Shown: positions 27,123 to 35,900, counted from the stretch's first letter. The stretch is 64,000 nt of DNA from Thermoleophilia bacterium (GCA_041393415.1 JAWKKE010000005.1:62001-126000); one strand, 5' to 3'. A program made the numbers and translations. The notes: generated by a model from the letters alone, not told the origin.

Positions 27123-28426
27123 CGAGCGCGGCTTGGGCGTTCTGCGGCGACCGCCGCCTCCCGATCACGCGCAGCGACGCGTTTCTTGCGCCGCCGCGTC
27201 TTGAGTTGCTCCACGACGCCGTCGGCGCAGTAGAGGAGGCGCTCGCCAACCCACTCGCGGCGCCGCCACTCGCGGCGCTGGTGCGAGGGCTTCGCAAGAT
27301 CGCGATTGTAATCCCCGATAGCTCGCGCCCCTGCCGAAATCCACTCGTGCTCGAGCCTCTGCTGGCCGCTCTGACGGGCGCCGGCGTACCGGCAGACGGC
27401 GTCCGTATCGTGATCGGCTGCGGCCTGCACGCGGCGACCGACGACGGCGAAAAGGAACGCCTCGTTGGCGCCTCGAGACTACGGCAGACGATGGTCGTCG
27501 ATGCCCAAGGCTTCGACTCGCCCACACGCGACCTGGGCACAACCTCGCAGGGAGCCCCCATCGCGATAACTCGAGACGTCGCCGACGCTGAGCTGGCGTT
27601 GACCATCGGCATCGTCGAACCGCACCTCTATGCGGGCTTCTCCGGCGGCGTCAAAGGCGTCGCCATCGGCTGCGGCGGCCATCAAACCATCACCTGGACG
27701 CATCGTCCCGCGTTCGTCTCCGCCCCAGGCGTCGCGCTCGGCAATCTCGACGCCAACCCGTTCCGTGAGACATTGCTCGAGATCGCCGCCCGCACGCCGC
27801 TTCGCTGGGGAGTCAACCTCGTCGTCGACGAGGGCGGCCGGGCCGTCGCTCTCGCGGCCGGCGACCCGACGCGTATCCAAGCCAAGCTCGCCGCCGAGCA
27901 CGAGACGGAGTGGCTGCCGGCAGTCGCGGAGGCGTTCGACGTCGTCGTCCTGGGCGTTCCGACGCCCAAGGCAGACAGTCTCTATCAGGCATCGCGGGCG
28001 GCGACCTACGTCGGTCTCGCGCCACGCCCGGCGCTCCGCGACGGCGGCCTGCTCGTGCTCTGCGCCGACCTCATCAACGGTGCTGGCACAGGACCAGGCG
28101 AACAGAACTTCTTCGCCCAACTCGCCGTCGCCACCTCGCCGGCAGCGCTCGTCGCTCGCGGCCTGCAGGAAACGCTCGGCCCCGGCGGGCAGCGAGCCTT
28201 CGTCGTAGCGCGCGTGCTGCAGCACCACCGCCTCGCCATCGTCGGCGCCCGTGACTCTGCATTCCTGACGCCCCTCGAGCACCTCGGCGTCACCGCGTTC
28301 GACTCCGTCGACGCGGCCGTCGCCGCTCATGAGGACATCCTGCGGCGCCGCGCTCGCGTGCTCACCGTCGCCGACGGCATCACCACGGCCGCACGCCTCC
28401 AGGACGGTGCTGGTTTGGCACCGTGA
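27119..28426 (+). CDS. larA: LarA-type nickel-pincer racemase/epimerase
   Basis: 435-residue LarA homologue. Lactate racemase of Lactiplantibacillus uses His108, His174, Lys184 and His200 with a nickel-pincer cofactor; this protein has His104 (GCGLHAATDD), His169 and Lys179 (VEPHLYAGFSGGVKG) and His195 (TWTH) at nearly identical spacing. The GTG start at 27119 overlaps the upstream stop. LarA homologues act on various 2-hydroxyacids, so lactate is only one option. The co-resident larE at 16.6 kb supports cofactor synthesis in this cell. The symbol denotes family membership rather than proven substrate. Confidence 0.85.
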   Translation: MTSAAWAFCGDRRLPITRSDAFLAPPRLELLHDAVGAVEEALANPLAAPPLAALVRGLRKIAIVIPDSSRPCRNPLVLEPLLAALTGAGVPADGVRIVIGCGLHAATDDGEKERLVGASRLRQTMVVDAQGFDSPTRDLGTTSQGAPIAITRDVADAELALTIGIVEPHLYAGFSGGVKGVAIGCGGHQTITWTHRPAFVSAPGVALGNLDANPFRETLLEIAARTPLRWGVNLVVDEGGRAVALAAGDPTRIQAKLAAEHETEWLPAVAEAFDVVVLGVPTPKADSLYQASRAATYVGLAPRPALRDGGLLVLCADLINGAGTGPGEQNFFAQLAVATSPAALVARGLQETLGPGGQRAFVVARVLQHHRLAIVGARDSAFLTPLEHLGVTAFDSVDAAVAAHEDILRRRARVLTVADGITTAARLQDGAGLAP

Positions 28427-28471
28427 GATGATAGGGCACAACGACGGTGAGTCGGCTACGGAGGTGCCTCC

Positions 28472-29617
28472 ATGACCGGCGGCTTACGAATCGGCCGTCT
28501 CTTCGGTATCGACATACGCGTGCACGCGAGCTGGTTCTTCATCTTCGCCCTGTTCGCGATCACGCTGGCCAATGGGTTCTTCCCGCGCAGCTACCCCGAC
28601 TGGAGTGGCAGCACATCCTGGGTCGTGGCGATCATCGCTACCTTGCTGCTGTTCGCCTCGGTCCTCGCCCACGAACTCGGGCACTCGCTCGTCGCCCGAT
28701 CGCAGGGCATCAAGGTCAAGAGCATCACGCTCTTCCTGCTCGGAGGCGTCGCCAGCATCGAGAAGGAGGCTGCGAGCCCTGGCCGCGAGGCGACGATGGC
28801 CGGCATCGGGCCTCTCATCAGCCTCGGCATCGGCGCCGGCAGCTGGATCCTCTCCCTGCTCCTTCCGGGCCCGGATCAGGTTGTCGCGGTCCTCTACTAC
28901 CTCGGGATCGCCAACGTCTCTCTGGCGATCTTCAATCTTCTCCCCGGGTTCCCACTCGACGGCGGACGCGTCTTGCGGGCGCTACTCTGGTGGCGCAATC
29001 ACAACTTCGCTCGCGCCACACGTCAGGCCACCCGCGTCGGCCAGATCTTCGGCGTCGTCTTCATCGCGCTCGGCGTGCTGCTCATCCCCGCGGGCGACAC
29101 CCTGAGTGGCATCTGGATGGCCTTCGTCGGCTGGGTCCTGATCCAGGCGGCGGGTGCGAGCGCCAAGCAGGCCGTCCTGCAGCACGATCTCGCCAACGTC
29201 ACCACGGCACGCATCATGACGCGCCCGGCGGAATGGGTGTCTCCGTACGTCACGCTGCAGTACGCGGCCGAGGGTCACTTCACCGACTTCGAGACGCGCT
29301 GCCTACCGGTACACCCGGAGCGCGACGATCAGGAGTTCGATGGCCTCGTCTGCGGCGCGGACCTGGCCCGGATGCCTCGCAACGAATGGGACACCGATCG
29401 CGTGCGCGACGTCATGGTGCCGGCCGAGAAGGTACCAACGGTGTCGCCAGACACCCCGGCCGACGAGGCCCTGCTGCTGTTGCGTGGCGAGAACGCCGTC
29501 GACCGCCTGGCGGTCGTCGACGGCGACGGACATCTGGTCGGCTTCGTCGACGAGGCCTCAATAGCGCGCTACGAGCTTCTCCAGCAGGCGCGCAGCGACG
29601 AGCGCTCAGCCGTCTGA
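28472..29617 (+). CDS. Site-2 protease, M50 family, with CBS domains
   Basis: 381-residue intramembrane zinc metalloprotease. Residues about 60-70 carry the HELGH zinc motif (LAHELGHSLVARSQG), and the third ligand region is NLLPGFPLDGGRVLRA. There are about six membrane helices in the first 210 residues. The last 150 residues form a CBS pair (VRDVMVPAEKVPTVSPDTP, DRLAVVDGDGHLVGFVD). Relatives cleave membrane-bound anti-sigma factors or signalling proteins. Start ATG at 28472 follows GGAGGTGCCTCC, a good ribosome site. No anti-sigma factor is adjacent. Confidence 0.9.
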   Translation: MTGGLRIGRLFGIDIRVHASWFFIFALFAITLANGFFPRSYPDWSGSTSWVVAIIATLLLFASVLAHELGHSLVARSQGIKVKSITLFLLGGVASIEKEAASPGREATMAGIGPLISLGIGAGSWILSLLLPGPDQVVAVLYYLGIANVSLAIFNLLPGFPLDGGRVLRALLWWRNHNFARATRQATRVGQIFGVVFIALGVLLIPAGDTLSGIWMAFVGWVLIQAAGASAKQAVLQHDLANVTTARIMTRPAEWVSPYVTLQYAAEGHFTDFETRCLPVHPERDDQEFDGLVCGADLARMPRNEWDTDRVRDVMVPAEKVPTVSPDTPADEALLLLRGENAVDRLAVVDGDGHLVGFVDEASIARYELLQQARSDERSAV

Positions 29618-29660
29618 ACGCCCCCCTGACGCGCAGGCGACATCCTGATACGGTGCCGCC

Positions 29661-30686
29661 ATGCAGCACCCGTCACAGCCTGCCGTGTACGCCGACTCAC
29701 ACGGCAATCGCCCACCGGCGTTAGTAATCGCCAACCCGCAGGCGGGACGGCGACGCACGGGGCGCGAGCTGGAGGCGATCGTTGCGCGGTTGCGAGCCGC
29801 TGTCGGTCCCGTCGACATCGTGCCGACACATCGCCGCGGCGATGCCGAGGCGCAGGCAGCGCGAGCCGTCGAAGAACGCCGCCAGCTCGTTGTCTGCGTC
29901 GGAGGCGACGGCACGGTAAGCGAAGTAGTCAACGGACTGCTCGGGGACGGAGACACGGCGCTCGCCGCCGCCGACGGCCTTCCCCACCTCGGCATCGTCG
30001 CGACCGGCACCGGTTGCGACATCGGCCGCGGGCTGGGCATCGAGCCCGGCGTCGCCGCGCACGTCGACGCCATCGCCCACGGCAGTATCCGCACCCTGGA
30101 CGTCGGCTGGGCGCGTTTCGCCGGCCCCTCCGGAAGACCAATGCGGCGCCTCTGGCTCAACGTCCTCTCTGCCGGCATTGGCGGCTACGTAGACGAGTAC
30201 GTGGCGCAGGCTCCCGTGGCGCTACCGGGCATGCTCGCTTACGCCCAGGCAACGCTGCGTGCGATCGCCCACTGCGACCGCAAGCCGTTGCGCTGCCGCG
30301 TGACCCTGGCCGACGGTTCGGTGCGCGAGCGAACCTTGCACGCCTATGCCGTAGCGATCTGCAACGGCACGACTTTCGGAGCGGGGATGCGCATCGCGCC
30401 GATGGCGCGCCCCGACGACGGCCTCCTCGACGTCGTGTTCATCGAGACGCCGAGCAAGCTGCATCTCATCAGGCGCTTGCGCACCCTCTACTTCGGTGAG
30501 CACCTGCGAGAACCCGGCGTCTCCCACATCCGCTGTCACAACCTCGCACTTACGCCCATCCAGAGCAGCGCTGCAACACGCCTCTTTCCGCTCGACATCG
30601 ACGGCGAGGCATTCGGTGACGTACCGTTGACGGCTGGGCTCATGCCCCGGAGCCTGCGCGTCTGCGCACCGGCAACGGGACGATAG
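29661..30686 (+). CDS. Diacylglycerol kinase-family lipid kinase (DgkB/YegS type)
   Basis: 341-residue soluble lipid kinase that probably phosphorylates diacylglycerol or another membrane lipid. The N-terminal ALVIANPQAGRRRTGRELEAI and CVGGDGTVSEVVNGLLG motifs define the nucleotide-binding domain, and LGIVATGTGCDIGRGLGI is the family GTGND-like loop with CDIG in place of NDFA. The C-terminal domain includes AICNGTTFGAGMRIAPMARPDDGLLDVVFI. The ribosome site is weak. The gene lies between a site-2 protease and a helicase with no evident functional link. Confidence 0.88.
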   Translation: MQHPSQPAVYADSHGNRPPALVIANPQAGRRRTGRELEAIVARLRAAVGPVDIVPTHRRGDAEAQAARAVEERRQLVVCVGGDGTVSEVVNGLLGDGDTALAAADGLPHLGIVATGTGCDIGRGLGIEPGVAAHVDAIAHGSIRTLDVGWARFAGPSGRPMRRLWLNVLSAGIGGYVDEYVAQAPVALPGMLAYAQATLRAIAHCDRKPLRCRVTLADGSVRERTLHAYAVAICNGTTFGAGMRIAPMARPDDGLLDVVFIETPSKLHLIRRLRTLYFGEHLREPGVSHIRCHNLALTPIQSSAATRLFPLDIDGEAFGDVPLTAGLMPRSLRVCAPATGR

Positions 30687-30779
30687 CGCTCAGCCGAGCA
30701 ATGTCCACCCACGTCACCCTCGTCTTCCGGTGGCGGCGCTGCTACCGTGATGGCGCGCCGCACAGGGCGCCGTTCAGCC

Positions 30780-33272
30780 ATGACACACAGCGCCACATCA
30801 CCGCAAACTCCTACGCGCCTCACGGTCTTCGGCATCTCGTCGGCGCGCGCGCTGGCTCGCCGGCAGCGCGAACTCCACCCTGAGACGCGCACCATTCGCC
30901 AGCGAGAATGGTCGTACGAGACGAGCTCGGTCGAGTCTCACAGTCCGTCGCCCACAGCCAACTCGTTCACAGCATGGCTGGCAGCGCATTCATACGCCAC
31001 GCGTCGCACACCCGTCCCACTCTGGTACTGGCAACACGATGCCTCCGCATTCGCGGCCCAGGCACACACCGTACTCACGCAACTCGTGCTGCCGCTCATT
31101 CAGAGCGGCGCTCCGTACTGCCTCGGATTCTCCTTCCCGCCCGCCCTCATGGCGCCACAAGCTCTCACACTGGCACAGCGCGCCCAACTCGACCTCGAAG
31201 ACATACGCGCGCTACTGACCAACCACCAAGATGCGCTCTCGTTCGGCGGCGTCGAGGGCGAGATTGCCGGCGCCGACACTCGGCCGCGCGCGCCTCGCTA
31301 CACCCGCATCCCCGCGCGCTCTGCCGCCGCAGCGACACTCGATCCCGATCAGAGACGCGCGGTGGAGCACGGCGAAGGAGCAGCGCGCGTGCTCGCGCCC
31401 GCCGGATCCGGCAAGACCAAGACGCTGGTCGCCCGCGTGATTGAGCTCGTCGCCCGCGGCATCGACCCCGGGGGCATCCTCGTGCTGGCCTTCAACAGTC
31501 TGGCGGCGGAACAGCTTGAGGCCCGGCTCGACGGACACGGGGTCCACACCACCAGGCGGATCGCCCCACCCGGCTCGCGTGCCGCCGTCCACTGCGCCAC
31601 GTTCAACGCGTTCGGCGCTCGATACCAACGCGACGTCCTCGGTCAGCGCATCGACGTCGACACCGAGGGCTCATCTTCGCGCGCGCTCATGCGCGAGGCC
31701 TTGGCGGCAGCGGGCTGCGCCCCCGCCGCCGTCAAACCCCTGCGCAACAGCGATCCCGTCGACGCCTTCCTCGAGACACTTCCGCGCGTCCGCGCCGGCC
31801 TCGAAGCCCCCACAAGCATCGCCGTGAGCTGCGTCGTCGCCGGCGACCCACCATTGCTCCTGATCCCGTTCGCACCGGTACACGACCACTACACACGCCT
31901 GCAGTCGCTTCACCGCCGGCAATCGTTCGACGACCAGATCTACCACGCCGTCGTCGACCTGCTCGCCTCCCCCACTCGTCGAAGCCTTCTGCAACGCCGC
32001 TACACGCACATCCTCGTCGACGAGTTCCAGGACCTAAATGCCGCGCAGCACGCTCTCGTCGACATCCTCTCGCGCCCGCGACGAAATCTCTTCGTCGTAG
32101 GCGACGACGATCAGCTCATCTACGGCTGGCGCTTTGCCGATCCGCGCGGCATCCTCGGCTTCCACGATCGCCTGCCTCCATCTCCCTTCTCACGCACCTA
32201 TCTGCTCACCACCAACTATCGTTGCGCGCAGGAGGTGGTCGCGTCGGCGGCGCGCCTCGTGGCCCACAACACGGTGCGCGAAGAAAAGAGCATTCGCGCC
32301 GCGGAGGGCGCGCCCTGCGGAGCGGTGCACTTCGTCGCCGCTCCGGACTGGGCAGCCCGCAGCACGGCGCTCTGCGCGTTCCTCAGAACGGAGCGCGCTC
32401 GTCTTGACTGCGGGTGGTGCGACTTGGCGGTCCTCACGCGCTACCGTTCGCAGCAATTCGCCGTCGCTCTCGCACTGGACGCCGGCAGCGTTTCACGACC
32501 GCCCCACTTCGGCACGCGCCTGTTCACGCACCCGCGAGCACAGCGCCTGCGCGCCGAGGTGGCACGCGCTTCATCTGGCGAGACCGCCGGCAGCGCAGCG
32601 GCGCTGCTGGCGACCATGCTGGCCCCGCTCCACAGCACAGCCAGAGCCGGCAGCGACGACACTTCGGCGGCCGGCAATCAGCCGCCGCGCCGCGAACCGC
32701 GCGCCGCGAATGCCGGCCTCGACATCGCCGACTGTCTCCGCGTCCTCGCCGACGCCCACCCCGATACGGCGGCGTTCCTCGCCGCCTGGGATCACCTTGC
32801 AGCGAACGAGGCGGCAGCCTTCTCCCCATCTGCTGCTGCAGCTAGCACCGCCGGCAACGCCACAGAACCCGACGCCGTCGTCATCTCCACAATCCATGCC
32901 GCCAAAGGACGCGAGTACCGAGCGGTCGCGATCCCCGACTACGACTGCGACGTCAGTACATGGGACAGCGCGACGATCGAAGAGGAGCGTCGCGTCGTCT
33001 ACGTAGCAGCCACGCGCGCCGCCGAGTCGCTCCTCTTCACGATCGACTCGGCGGCACCATACGTCCATCCGTTCCTGCGCGAGCTCGTCGCGCCGCCGAC
33101 GCCCGACGAAGCTCGGCGACTCTCGGCGCAACTCGCAACCAACGACATCAACGACGAAGCCCGGCGAGCTCACCTGCAGCGGCGGCTCGCCGAGCTCCTC
33201 ATCCTCTTTCCCGAACTCGCCCCCGAACTCACGGGGACGAACGAGCTGCGTTCGACTTACCCGCTCCGCTGA
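30780..33272 (+). CDS. UvrD-like SF1 helicase with unusual N-terminal extension
   Basis: 830-residue superfamily 1A helicase distinct from the PcrA at 12.3 kb. About 185 residues precede the helicase core and match nothing I recognise (WLAAHSYATRRTPVPLWYW). The core has LDPDQRRAVEHG, APAGSGKTKTLVARV at 206-220, ILVDEFQDLNAAQHAL, VVGDDDQLIYGWRFADP, LTTNYRCAQEVV, ISTIHAAKGREYR and RRVVYVAATRAAESL. No nuclease motif is evident at the C-terminus. The ATG at 30780 was chosen; a start at 30747 is possible. The role is probably DNA repair. Confidence 0.88.
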   Translation: MTHSATSPQTPTRLTVFGISSARALARRQRELHPETRTIRQREWSYETSSVESHSPSPTANSFTAWLAAHSYATRRTPVPLWYWQHDASAFAAQAHTVLTQLVLPLIQSGAPYCLGFSFPPALMAPQALTLAQRAQLDLEDIRALLTNHQDALSFGGVEGEIAGADTRPRAPRYTRIPARSAAAATLDPDQRRAVEHGEGAARVLAPAGSGKTKTLVARVIELVARGIDPGGILVLAFNSLAAEQLEARLDGHGVHTTRRIAPPGSRAAVHCATFNAFGARYQRDVLGQRIDVDTEGSSSRALMREALAAAGCAPAAVKPLRNSDPVDAFLETLPRVRAGLEAPTSIAVSCVVAGDPPLLLIPFAPVHDHYTRLQSLHRRQSFDDQIYHAVVDLLASPTRRSLLQRRYTHILVDEFQDLNAAQHALVDILSRPRRNLFVVGDDDQLIYGWRFADPRGILGFHDRLPPSPFSRTYLLTTNYRCAQEVVASAARLVAHNTVREEKSIRAAEGAPCGAVHFVAAPDWAARSTALCAFLRTERARLDCGWCDLAVLTRYRSQQFAVALALDAGSVSRPPHFGTRLFTHPRAQRLRAEVARASSGETAGSAAALLATMLAPLHSTARAGSDDTSAAGNQPPRREPRAANAGLDIADCLRVLADAHPDTAAFLAAWDHLAANEAAAFSPSAAAASTAGNATEPDAVVISTIHAAKGREYRAVAIPDYDCDVSTWDSATIEEERRVVYVAATRAAESLLFTIDSAAPYVHPFLRELVAPPTPDEARRLSAQLATNDINDEARRAHLQRRLAELLILFPELAPELTGTNELRSTYPLR

Positions 33273-33281
33273 ACCCGCTCC

Positions 33282-33809
33282 TCACCTGGCCGGCGGCGTC
33301 AGCGTCGCCTCGCCCGGCCTCCAGTCGATCGGGCAGAGCTCGCCGGTCTGCAACGCCTGGAGCACACGCAGCACCTCGTCCATGTTGCGGCCGATGTTGT
33401 TGTCGTGCACCACCATGTACCGCAAGACGCCTTCGGGATCCACAACAAACGTGCCGCGCAGCGAGTGACCGACGCTCTCCAGCAGTACGCCGTACTCGCG
33501 CGTCACCTCGCGGGTCATATCACTGAGAAGCGGATAGCCGAGCTTGCCGAGATCGCGCTCCACCCAAGCCATGTGGCTGTACTTGCTGTCCACACTCACG
33601 CCGATAACCTGCGCGTCCAGGTCCTCGAATTCGTTGAGACGTGCAGCAAAACCGCGAATCTCCGTGGGGCACACAAATGTGAAATCGAGAGGGTAGAAGA
33701 AGAGGACCACCCAGTTCCCGCGATAGTCACTGAGCCGCACGTCGACGAACTTACCGTCCAGCACTCCCTCGAGAGAGAAGTCTGGAGCTTGCTGTCCAAC
33801 CTGCACCAC
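33282..33809 (-). CDS. Typical 2-Cys peroxiredoxin (AhpC/TSA family)
   Basis: Reduces hydrogen peroxide and organic peroxides. The peroxidatic Cys lies in FYPLDFTFVCPTEI and the resolving Cys in TGELCPIDW, so this is the two-cysteine dimeric type. Later conserved parts are RGTFVVDPEGVLRYMVVHDNNIGRNMDEVLRVLQAL. The frame stays open to 33971, but family alignment and an AAAGGCAGG site favour the GTG at 33809 (175 residues). Upstream lie two hairpins (33985-34181) that may affect its transcription. It is separate from uspA. Confidence 0.9.
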   Translation of the reverse strand: MVQVGQQAPDFSLEGVLDGKFVDVRLSDYRGNWVVLFFYPLDFTFVCPTEIRGFAARLNEFEDLDAQVIGVSVDSKYSHMAWVERDLGKLGYPLLSDMTREVTREYGVLLESVGHSLRGTFVVDPEGVLRYMVVHDNNIGRNMDEVLRVLQALQTGELCPIDWRPGEATLTPPAR

Positions 33810-33984
33810 AGTCGGTACCTGCCTTTCGCTCGACGGGGACGAACGCGCCCCGCTGTAGTACACGGATGACTGCAGTGTGCCCACGTGTGGCCTTCTCGAT
33901 ACGGCCACGACCGGCGAAATGCGTGCCGAGAGCGGTGTTCCAGCGAGTGTAACGGGGCGGCGTGAGTGCATGGCCCAAGAAAAC

Positions 33985-34017
33985 GAGACGGGGCCGCACG
34001 CGCCCCGGCCCCGTCTC
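33985..34017 (-). terminator. Hairpin, 12-bp stem
   Basis: GAGACGGGGCCG (33985-33996) and CGGCCCCGTCTC (34006-34017) pair perfectly around a 9-base loop. On the minus strand the second arm is followed by GTTTTCTT, a fair U-tract. It lies downstream of uspA and upstream of the peroxiredoxin, so it is either a second terminator or a leader hairpin. Confidence 0.6.
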
Positions 34018-34135
34018 TCCCCCCCAGCTATGACTTGCGCTGTATCTTATCTGATTCTGTGGCCGCACGCGCAAGGCGATCCCGAACTCTCCTTCACCCC
34101 GCCCGAGTCTCGCCACAGGCAACGCTCCGGGCAAA

Positions 34136-34181
34136 GAAACAGCGAGGGGCGGCGCGCTTGCCCGCCGCCCCTCGCTGTTTC
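34136..34181 (-). terminator. Intrinsic terminator of uspA, 18-bp stem
   Basis: Arms 34136-34153 (GAAACAGCGAGGGGCGGC) and 34164-34181 are perfect complements around a 10-base loop, followed on the minus strand by TTTG after the A-rich flank. It begins 19 bp after the uspA stop, the expected place for a terminator. Confidence 0.8.
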
Positions 34182-34199
34182 CTGCCTCTCCGCTGTTGA

Positions 34200-34619
34200 T
34201 CAGGCCGGTACGACCAACACCGGGACGGTAGCGCTCTTCACGACCTTGTTCACGACGCTGCCGCCTCCCAGAAGACCAGCCATGAAACCCACGCCGCGGG
34301 CGCCCATCACGATGACGTCGGCGCCGCGATCGTGGGCCACCTCTAGGATCTTTTCGGCCTCATTGCCGTACTCGACAACCACCTCAACATCGGCCTTTCC
34401 GTACAGTTCGCGCATACGCGCCTCGGCCTTCTCCCCGTACACTTTGGCGACGGTGGACGCCGACTTGTCCTGCATCTCACCGACGTCGTAGTTGTACGAC
34501 GTGGCGACAACGTGCAGCACCACCAGCTTGCCCTCACAAAGCCCTACGGCAGCCTCGAAGGCTTTGTTGGAGTTCTCGGAGAAATCCGAGCAAACCAAGA
34601 CATTTCCGAACCCGGCCAT
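34200..34619 (-). CDS. Universal stress protein, UspA family
   Basis: 139-residue cytoplasmic stress protein that probably binds ATP. It starts VLVCSDFSENSNKAFEAA and has the nucleotide motif GARGVGFMAGLLGGGSVVNKVV (Gly-x2-Gly-x9-Gly-Ser type, slightly varied), ending VPVLVV. GGAGGGGG lies five bases before the ATG. It stands alone between a terminator downstream and the terminator of the lipoprotein gene upstream, so it is a single-gene unit. Proteins of this type often rise in starvation or low-oxygen conditions; no operator is visible. Confidence 0.92.
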   Translation of the reverse strand: MAGFGNVLVCSDFSENSNKAFEAAVGLCEGKLVVLHVVATSYNYDVGEMQDKSASTVAKVYGEKAEARMRELYGKADVEVVVEYGNEAEKILEVAHDRGADVIVMGARGVGFMAGLLGGGSVVNKVVKSATVPVLVVPA

Positions 34620-34780
34620 GGTCCCCCTCCTATGATATTCGCTTGCGCCATGCCTTACTCACCCACTACCCACATAGCGGGGGTTTCAAGCCATCGCAGC
34701 GCAACCGACATCCCGAGTCCCGCGAGCCGCCTATCCCGAGGAAAGGGATGTGCATGGCGGCACGCGTGCGGAACGAAGAA

Positions 34781-34821
34781 CGGCGCCGCAACCACTATCA
34801 TCGCAAGTGGTTGCGGCGCCG
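34781..34821 (-). terminator. Intrinsic terminator after the BamE-like lipoprotein gene
   Basis: A perfect 16-bp inverted repeat (34781-34796 with 34806-34821, core GGCGCCGCAACCACT) surrounds a 9-base loop. On the minus strand the hairpin is followed by TTCTTCGTTCC. It lies 53 bp after the stop of the lipoprotein gene and ends the long minus-strand membrane-protein series. Confidence 0.8.
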
Positions 34822-34873
34822 CTTATCTCACACAAACTCCCTCACGAGGCAAAGTGCCTCGACCCGCCCAAAC

Positions 34874-35242
34874 TTAGGGGGTCGACAACGTGAAGGACTC
34901 CACCTTGTCGTCAACAAAGTTGATGTACAGGCGGTTACGCCCGTCGTTGATGAAGTACTTGTAGACGCGCTTGCCGTCGATGTCCTGAATGGTCGCAGGA
35001 TAATCCACGACATCCTTGACCTCGCTGGTGGTCATCCCCACTTTGAGAGTGGCGAAGTCACCCGGCAGAGTTGAAGCGTCCACTTGCTCCACGACCGGCG
35101 TCACGGAGTCTTCCATGCCGACCGTGGAGCCGAACTCCTCCTGGCCGCGGTCGGTGTTCCCACACCCCGCTGCGACCAGCAGCATTGCCGCCGCCGCGAC
35201 GAGCAAGCACATCAGCAAGAACGCACTGCGCTTTCTCTTCAT
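34874..35242 (-). CDS. Lipoprotein with BamE/SmpA-like domain
   Basis: 122-residue probable lipoprotein. The N-terminus MKRKRSAFLLMCLLVAAAAML ends in the lipobox LVAAGC, with Cys at about 27. The C-terminal half reads LKVGMTTSEVKDVVDYPATIQ, then GKRVYKYFINDGRNRLYINFVDDKVESF, matching the small SmpA/OmlA (BamE-like) fold that in other bacteria helps envelope assembly or binds partners. GAGGAGAAAGG precedes the ATG. It is the last gene before a terminator in the transcript that follows the symporter. Confidence 0.8.
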   Translation of the reverse strand: MKRKRSAFLLMCLLVAAAAMLLVAAGCGNTDRGQEEFGSTVGMEDSVTPVVEQVDASTLPGDFATLKVGMTTSEVKDVVDYPATIQDIDGKRVYKYFINDGRNRLYINFVDDKVESFTLSTP

Positions 35243-35393
35243 AGTACCTTTCTCCTCTTCCCCCTACCGTCACCGGTCCTTCGCGCAGCTTCGCAGAAAC
35301 TGAGCGGTGCCGGTGACTATGGCACGATCACGACCGGCATAGGTGCCGACCAAAGTCGGCCTGGCGCCGGTTTCATGTCGTCCCGGGCTCCGA

Positions 35394-35471
35394 TCACATA
35401 CCCGTCACGGCGACAATGACGACCGCGACCGCGACAACACAGTTGGCGAAGAAAATCACCTTCGCGAGCAT
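35394..35471 (-). CDS. Predicted 25-residue membrane peptide
   Basis: A short frame begins with ATG at 35471, nine bases after an AGGGGGTGG ribosome site, and ends at TGA 35394. The product is MLAKVIFFANCVVAVAVV followed by IVAVTGM, almost wholly a single membrane helix. It lies 55 bp after the stop of the 118-residue membrane gene on the same strand and before the lipoprotein gene. A strong ribosome site plus helix-only composition favours a real micropeptide, but at this length chance cannot be excluded. Confidence 0.5.
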   Translation of the reverse strand: MLAKVIFFANCVVAVAVVIVAVTGM

Positions 35472-35526
35472 AGTCTTCCACCCCCTAGTGCTCGAACATC
35501 ATCAACCGACAGAGATCCTGTTGACA

Positions 35527-35883
35527 CTACTGGCTCTGTTCCGTTTGCGACCCTGGCTTGACGATCTGGATCTGATTGTTGGCGACAGCCCCGTTGTACT
35601 GCACTTGCGATACGAACACCGCGATGAGGCAGAACCACAGCGCCATCATCGACCAGAACGCGACCCTGCGGGCCCTGGCCGATCGCGCCGTGCCCCACGC
35701 GACTCCGGCAATAAGGACTGGCGGCATACTCAGCTTCACGGCCAGCAATATGGCCTCAGGAGAGTACACGGACAACACCAGCACGACGGTCGACCACGCA
35801 ACGGCAACGATAGCAGCCCACTTGGCAACCACGTCGCGGTTGTCCTGGAACCGAAGTAGCAGTCGTTCTACTGATGAAGCCAT
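35527..35883 (-). CDS. Hypothetical membrane protein, three helices
   Basis: 118-residue protein I do not recognise. After a short amphipathic N-terminus (MASSVERLLLRFQDNRDVVAK) there are hydrophobic helices at about 22-40, 46-63 and 74-94 (VAFWSMMALWFCLIAVFVSQVQ), then a polar Gln/Ser tail. It starts 17 bp after the stop of the upstream 210-residue gene. The open frame continues upstream to 36099 but that part overlaps the neighbour and reads as Arg-rich shadow sequence, so ATG 35883 was chosen. Confidence 0.7.
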   Translation of the reverse strand: MASSVERLLLRFQDNRDVVAKWAAIVAVAWSTVVLVLSVYSPEAILLAVKLSMPPVLIAGVAWGTARSARARRVAFWSMMALWFCLIAVFVSQVQYNGAVANNQIQIVKPGSQTEQSQ

Positions 35884-35900
35884 TACCCAAGTACCCCTTA

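Larger units (their letters stand above)
33810..34199. other. Intergenic region holding two strong hairpins
   Basis: This 390-bp gap between the peroxiredoxin and uspA carries two perfect inverted repeats (33985-34017 and 34136-34181), both followed by short T-rich tracts on the minus strand. About 118 bp lie between them. On the minus strand this spacer includes AGATAAGATA, a possible -10 sequence around 34045-34054, so a peroxiredoxin promoter with a hairpin in the leader is possible. No open frame in the gap looks coding. Confidence 0.5.

Noticed and set aside
12328..33272. AddAB/RecBCD-type or defence nuclease-helicase system
   Set aside because: Both helicases lack nuclease motifs and no defence partner gene is adjacent.
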